Shown here: piece after piece, positions 63,819 to 64,000 of the stretch
How positions within the stretch are numbered: the stretch's first letter is position 1
Layout of the letters: every line of letters begins with the position of its first letter
NCBI GenBank assembly: GCA_021852055.1
Contig: JAJZOD010000002.1
Coordinates: forward strand, 1-64,000
Source: Microcaldota archaeon
GTDB lineage: Archaea; Micrarchaeota; Micrarchaeia; Micrarchaeales; CABMGC01
Reading direction: 5' to 3'
Length of the DNA: 64,000 bases
The notes under the pieces: model-generated
Told to the model about the DNA's origin: nothing
The model's database searches: none
Seen by the model: only the letters and a program-made list of their open reading frames with translations
Translations under genes and position numbers: made by a program

Positions 63819-64000
63819 TTGGATTTTTGGGGTGTATTCGAAAAAGAGCAGTTTGCTAGCGATTTCGGCTCAAAGCAGGTCATGCTAAATACCGGCCAGC
63901 GCCACAGCATGTCATTGAAGATGGTCCAGGAAAGGGCTGTTGAAATAGGCGTTAATGAGTGCATATTCCAGAAGTACTCCTATGATAAGAGGTACCTCAT
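63819..64000 (+). CDS. 5' end of an unidentified gene (partial)
   Basis: TTG start at 63819 preceded by AAGAGGTATATC; the frame stays open to the window edge (about 60 codons: MDFWGVFEKEQFASDFGSKQ and onward). No family recognised. CTTATTTATATTC near 63775-63787 would be its TATA box, divergent from rpoD. Confidence 0.55.
   Translation, partial: MDFWGVFEKEQFASDFGSKQVMLNTGQRHSMSLKMVQERAVEIGVNECIFQKYSYDKRYL

Noticed and set aside
1-64000. CRISPR arrays, rRNA genes, inteins
   Set aside because: No regularly spaced repeats, rRNA sequence or intein blocks were seen; polC and the RNA polymerase genes are uninterrupted.

Overview
The window is a gene-dense piece of an archaeal chromosome, probably from an ultra-small DPANN lineage close to Micrarchaeota (ARMAN-type). 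Archaeal signs are family-D DNA polymerase (polB/polC), Orc1/Cdc6, MCM, an archaeal histone, the exosome/proteasome/SBDS superoperon, RNA polymerase subunits A1/A2/B1/B2/D/H/N/P, L34e/L14e/L37Ae/L18e, an Sm-like protein and tRNA genes with bulge-helix-bulge introns. The Micrarchaeota placement is an inference from gene content (Ig-like surface proteins, QAGLDF-type pilin, several bacterial-type genes, unusual tRNA introns). Ribosome binding sites are often GGTGAT or GTGAT a few bases before ATG/TTG; some genes have TATA boxes about 25 bp from the start codon and look leaderless.

Layout: 1-2.5 kb, L34e-cmk-L14e and two Nudix genes, the second interrupted by an in-frame TGA. 2.5-8.8 kb, an aminotransferase converging on the PolD operon. 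8.8-12.7 kb, an accessory patch: a decayed IS200/IS605 copy with an internally deleted tnpB, an anchored surface protein, and an mtnA-like gene sitting between sequences that match the two ends of that IS. 12.8-15.1 kb, cdc6 and an Mrp-like ATPase, then an AT-rich intergenic region with a dyad. 15.1-19.5 kb, psmA-SBDS-rrp4-rrp41-rrp42-L37Ae-hypothetical-rpoP. 19.5-25.5 kb, a histone operon, a decayed ORF, trxA, hisS, tRNA-Gly and trpS. 25.7-33 kb, rpoH-B2-B1-A1-A2.

33.1-41.3 kb is a cell-surface island: a membrane-anchored HTH protein, two large secreted proteins sharing a nearly identical 1.2-kb 3' part, and small membrane proteins. 41.4-51 kb holds metG, mcm with a presenilin-like protease, glyA, a secreted repeat protein, and folA/thyA; glyA, thyA and folA together give a full thymidylate cycle. 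50.8-54.7 kb is a bacterial-type heat-shock operon (HTH-grpE-dnaK-dnaJ). 54.9-58.6 kb has membrane proteins and two glycosyltransferases. 59.2-63.7 kb is the rpoD-L18e-L13-S9-rpoN-S2 operon with tRNA-Leu and tRNA-Pro inside it, followed by a pilin, a YbaK editing protein, Sm-like protein and tRNA-Ala.

The most notable signal is in the tRNAs. tRNA-Ala(GGC) and tRNA-Pro(AGG) both carry a short intron inside the T-loop, between nucleotides 59 and 60, each in a clean bulge-helix-bulge; tRNA-Leu(GAG) has a 16-nt intron at 37/38. The tRNA-Pro anticodon has A34, unusual in Archaea. The mtnA gene enclosed by IS200/IS605 ends and the shared FPGLY-QKWAQ surface module are the next most interesting items.
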